Assembly: GCF_900188355.1 (NCBI RefSeq)
Contig: NZ_FZNX01000004.1
Span: forward strand, 427,141 to 491,140
Source of the DNA: Lutibacter flavus
GTDB lineage: Bacteria > Bacteroidota > Bacteroidia > Flavobacteriales > Flavobacteriaceae
DNA length: 64,000 nucleotides
Direction: 5' to 3'
Positions 61,218 to 64,000 of this stretch are shown one piece after another. The translations under genes and the position numbers were made by a program. The notes under the pieces are model-generated. The model was not told the DNA's origin. It saw only the letters and a list, made by a program, of their open reading frames with translations, and made no database searches. How positions within the stretch are numbered: the stretch's first letter is position 1; each line of letters starts with the position of its first letter.

Positions 61218-64000
61218 ATGAAAAAAATTACTTTAGTAGCTGTCTTAGTTTTATTGTTTTTTTCAGCAGAGGTTTTAGCTCAAAAGACGAATGTGTCATC
61301 AAGAGTCCCTGAAAAAGTAAAAAATAAAAATATTTCTTCTAAAAATAGTTCTGCCGCCGGGGTATTATCTGTTGCAGGGTCTATAGCCGTAGCTGAAGAC
61401 GCGACATATAATTCTTATAATGTTGAGCAGTTAGTTAATAACTTATTAATTTCAGGTTGTCTTAGTACAAGTAATATTAGATATGGTTATTATGAAAAAA
61501 TTTCGTCATCTTGGGTATGGAAAAATCATAATTGGTCTTCATCTCCAGGTGCAAGACAGTTAGGTTATTTTAATCAATCTTCATCAACATTTCCAATTGA
61601 TGAAGGATTAATTTTTACTACTGGTAGAATTGATTCTGCTGAAGGAGCTAACGATACGGGAAGTAAAACAGATGCAATGAATAGTAAGGCAAGTGATCCT
61701 GACCTTGCAAGTATTACAGGAAGAACAATGTATGATGCATCTGTTCTTGAATTTGAATTTGTGCCAAAAGGAACAATGGTTGAATTTAAATTTGTATTTG
61801 CTTCTGAAGAATATCTTGAATATGTAGAAACAAAATTTAATGATGCTTTTGGTTTTTTCTTAAGTGGACCAGGAATAAATGGTACTTATACAAATAACGC
61901 AGTTAATTTAGCAGAATTGCCAAATGGAGACGCGGTTACAGTTAATAATATACACTCTGCGGGTACAAATGTGGATAATGTAACTTTTGGTCCGAAAAAT
62001 GAAACTTATTATATTAATAGCCCAAGTGGTTCAACTACAATGCAATATGATGGTATGACTACGGTTTTAACAGCTTCTTATACAGTTGTACCTAATACTA
62101 CTTATAAAATAAAAATGGCTATTGCAGATGCATCAGACCAAAAATGGGATGCAGGTGTGTTTTTAAAAGCAAAAAGTTTTAATACCAACACTTTAATTGT
62201 TAATAATCCGGATGCAGTATGTGCGCCTTTAACAGTAAATTTAGAAAATGCTGCTATAACTGCTGGAAGTTCTGCAGGATTATCATTCTCTTATTGGGAA
62301 GATGAATTTGCAACTTTACAAGTTTCTGACCCTACTCAAGTTGGTGATGGAACATTTTATATTAAAGCTTATGATGCAGTTTCTGGATGCTCTGAAGTCA
62401 AGCCAGTAATTGTAACAGTAAATAATGTTGAAATAATTGAAGAGTCTAATGTTGATTTAATATGTTTTGGAGGAAATGATGGTTCATTTATAGTATCTGC
62501 ATTTGGAGGTACGGCACCATATTCTTATAGTTTGGATGATATTGATTATAGTAATACTTCTGGTATGTTTTCAAATCTTATAGCTGGGACGTATACGGTT
62601 TATGCCAAGGATGCTATTGGTTGTAAGGATTTAACTCCCGTTACAATTACATTGTCAGAGCCGTCGAGTGGTACATGTAGAATTTCAACAACTAATTGTC
62701 CGCCAACAGATATAGAACCAGTTTGTTATGATGGTGATGGAGGCACACCTGTTTTATGGTCTTCTCCTCAATTCTCATTTAATTGCTGTACAACAGGTTC
62801 AGCAGGAGATTCATATTCGGCTGTAATGGATTTTAATTTTCCAGAAAACAAATTTATTTGTTGGAATTTTGAGAAAGTTCAAAGAGTTGGAACTAATAAT
62901 TTAAGACTTTGGCAATCACAAGGTTCTGATAACTCTTATACAACTCCATTTTTTTATTTCAATAATGATATTGATTATGACAACGACAGTAATATAGGTA
63001 CAGAAATTGTAACAGAACTTTTAGCTTTAGATTCAGATGATGTTATTGATTGGACAATTGAATTAATTGATAATAATAATGTAGTGATATTTACAGATAC
63101 TTATATAAATATTAGTAATGCTTTGAACGGTTTACCAATATCTATTTTAATACCTACGAGTGTTTCTAATGGAGTTTATAAAATTAAACATAGTTTTAGT
63201 GAGGTAAGTGGTAATCCTTCACAATCAAATATTGTAGTGGATAGATTATATTTTAATGGAACTGTTACAAGTGATTGTACAGGAGGCTTAAACTTTTTTG
63301 TTACATCTACTCACAACCCGGGAGATGAATTTCCTGTTGGGACAACTTCAATTGAGTATACTGCTACTTTAGTGGAGCCAGGAAATGGAAATGGAGATTC
63401 AATTGTTATATCTTCAGATTCTTGCTCATTTAATGTGAATGTAATTGAATTAAAAGCTTCAGGATCTACACAAACCAATCCTACTTGTTCTAATACAAAT
63501 GGACAGATAGATTTAACAGTTACTGGTGGTTCAGGTTATACTTATGATTGGACTACAAGTGATGGTAGTGGTTTGGTAGATGATGCGGAAGACCAAACAG
63601 GTTTATCAGGAGGAACATATAGTGTAACAGTAACAGATGAAAATGGATGTGAAGTTACAAAAGAATTCGTTTTAATTCAAGGAGAAGGCCCAAATCCTCC
63701 AACAGGAGATGCCGTTCAAACTTATTGCTCAACCGATAATGCTACTATTGCAAACTTATTAGTAGGAGGTGTTGCTATTAAATGGTATGCTACGGCTGAT
63801 TCAAGAGATGAATTAGCTAGTAATGAAGCTTTAGAAAATGGAGAAAATTATTTTGCTACTCAAACAGTTGATGGATGTGAAAGTGAACGTTTTGAGGTAA
63901 CAGTAACAATAGAAGATAGTGTAAAGGCAGATGACTTAGAAGATGTTACAGAATGTGATAGTTATACATTACAGCCATTAACGAATGGGTCATATTTTGA
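61218..64000 (+). CDS. Large secreted adhesin, choice-of-anchor L / SprB / HYR-type (3' partial)
   Basis: The frame is open from ATG 61218 (MKKITLVAVL, signal peptide cut near VLAQ) to the window end, at least 927 codons with no stop. Residues ~70-330 match the choice-of-anchor L domain (EQLVNNLLISGC, VEFKFVFASEEYLEY). A SprB-like repeat follows at about 410-475 (CFGGNDGSFIVSAFGGTAPY), then a HYR-like domain (about 685-740), another SprB-like repeat (about 755-815, ending TVTDENGCEV) and an Ig-like module near the end. Such proteins usually end in a T9SS or gliding-motility C-terminal signal, which would lie outside the window. It is probably a surface adhesin linked to gliding. Confidence 0.85.
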   Translation, partial: MKKITLVAVLVLLFFSAEVLAQKTNVSSRVPEKVKNKNISSKNSSAAGVLSVAGSIAVAEDATYNSYNVEQLVNNLLISGCLSTSNIRYGYYEKISSSWVWKNHNWSSSPGARQLGYFNQSSSTFPIDEGLIFTTGRIDSAEGANDTGSKTDAMNSKASDPDLASITGRTMYDASVLEFEFVPKGTMVEFKFVFASEEYLEYVETKFNDAFGFFLSGPGINGTYTNNAVNLAELPNGDAVTVNNIHSAGTNVDNVTFGPKNETYYINSPSGSTTMQYDGMTTVLTASYTVVPNTTYKIKMAIADASDQKWDAGVFLKAKSFNTNTLIVNNPDAVCAPLTVNLENAAITAGSSAGLSFSYWEDEFATLQVSDPTQVGDGTFYIKAYDAVSGCSEVKPVIVTVNNVEIIEESNVDLICFGGNDGSFIVSAFGGTAPYSYSLDDIDYSNTSGMFSNLIAGTYTVYAKDAIGCKDLTPVTITLSEPSSGTCRISTTNCPPTDIEPVCYDGDGGTPVLWSSPQFSFNCCTTGSAGDSYSAVMDFNFPENKFICWNFEKVQRVGTNNLRLWQSQGSDNSYTTPFFYFNNDIDYDNDSNIGTEIVTELLALDSDDVIDWTIELIDNNNVVIFTDTYINISNALNGLPISILIPTSVSNGVYKIKHSFSEVSGNPSQSNIVVDRLYFNGTVTSDCTGGLNFFVTSTHNPGDEFPVGTTSIEYTATLVEPGNGNGDSIVISSDSCSFNVNVIELKASGSTQTNPTCSNTNGQIDLTVTGGSGYTYDWTTSDGSGLVDDAEDQTGLSGGTYSVTVTDENGCEVTKEFVLIQGEGPNPPTGDAVQTYCSTDNATIANLLVGGVAIKWYATADSRDELASNEALENGENYFATQTVDGCESERFEVTVTIEDSVKADDLEDVTECDSYTLQPLTNGSYF

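Overview
The window reads as chromosome of an AT-rich, probably marine, member of the Flavobacteriaceae (Bacteroidetes). The evidence is an alternative complex III (ACIII) operon joined to an aa3-type oxidase, TonB-dependent uptake, a type IX secretion (T9SS) sorting domain, SprB/HYR-type adhesin modules, heptaprenylglyceryl phosphate synthase, and promoters of the Bacteroidetes form TAnnTTTG. No rRNA, tRNA, CRISPR array, insertion sequence or prophage was seen. The genus cannot be fixed from the sequence alone.

Layout. 1-11.0 kb: respiratory operon actA(partial)-actB-actC-actD-actE-actF, a terminator plus internal promoter, then coxB-coxA. 11.1-12.1 kb: ruvB. 12.1-18.9 kb: a sulfur-handling island with two SulP anion transporters, a CstB-like metallo-beta-lactamase/rhodanese persulfide dioxygenase, a rhodanese lipoprotein, a DUF3365 haem lipoprotein, a small HMA protein and a DUF202 protein. 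18.9-21.5 kb: a TonB receptor under a TPP riboswitch. 21.6-22.7 kb: an ECF sigma factor and a membrane partner. 22.7-25.8 kb (minus): arfB, a NadR-type kinase, pnuC, a GGGP/HepGP synthase and a phosphopantetheinyl transferase. 25.8-27.2 kb: ahcY. 27.2-33.0 kb: a TetR-controlled efflux operon (TolC-HlyD-two ABC-2 permeases). 33.0-38.0 kb (minus): acylase, LacI regulator, yifB. 38.1-41.6 kb: a membrane protein/XRE pair and a two-component system. 41.7-52.8 kb: a secreted surface-protein locus with a 2900-residue T9SS protein. 52.9-60.7 kb (minus): dinB-like, ppc, a small exported protein, tilS, pabB, lpd. 61.2 kb to the end: a large adhesin cut by the window edge.

How the genes work together. 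ACIII oxidises quinol and passes electrons to the cytochrome oxidase. The sulfur island looks like a persulfide/sulfide oxidation and export module. Its three transcription units (sulP pair, CstB-like gene, rhodanese-DUF3365) each carry an inverted repeat of the form GTnAC-N4-GTnAC (one arm with a mismatch), about 28.5-29.5 bp upstream of a TAnnTTTG box. This is the class II geometry of a CRP/FNR-family activator, and is the most interesting signal in the window.

Other points: two identical pieces of the yifB 3' end lie 5.6 kb from yifB on the far side of the efflux operon, which suggests a recent rearrangement that brought in or boxed in that operon. ActC carries a helix-hairpin-helix extension. 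Phased repeats and palindromes stand upstream of both surface-protein loci. ruvB and pabB have promoters placed so that their transcripts should be leaderless.
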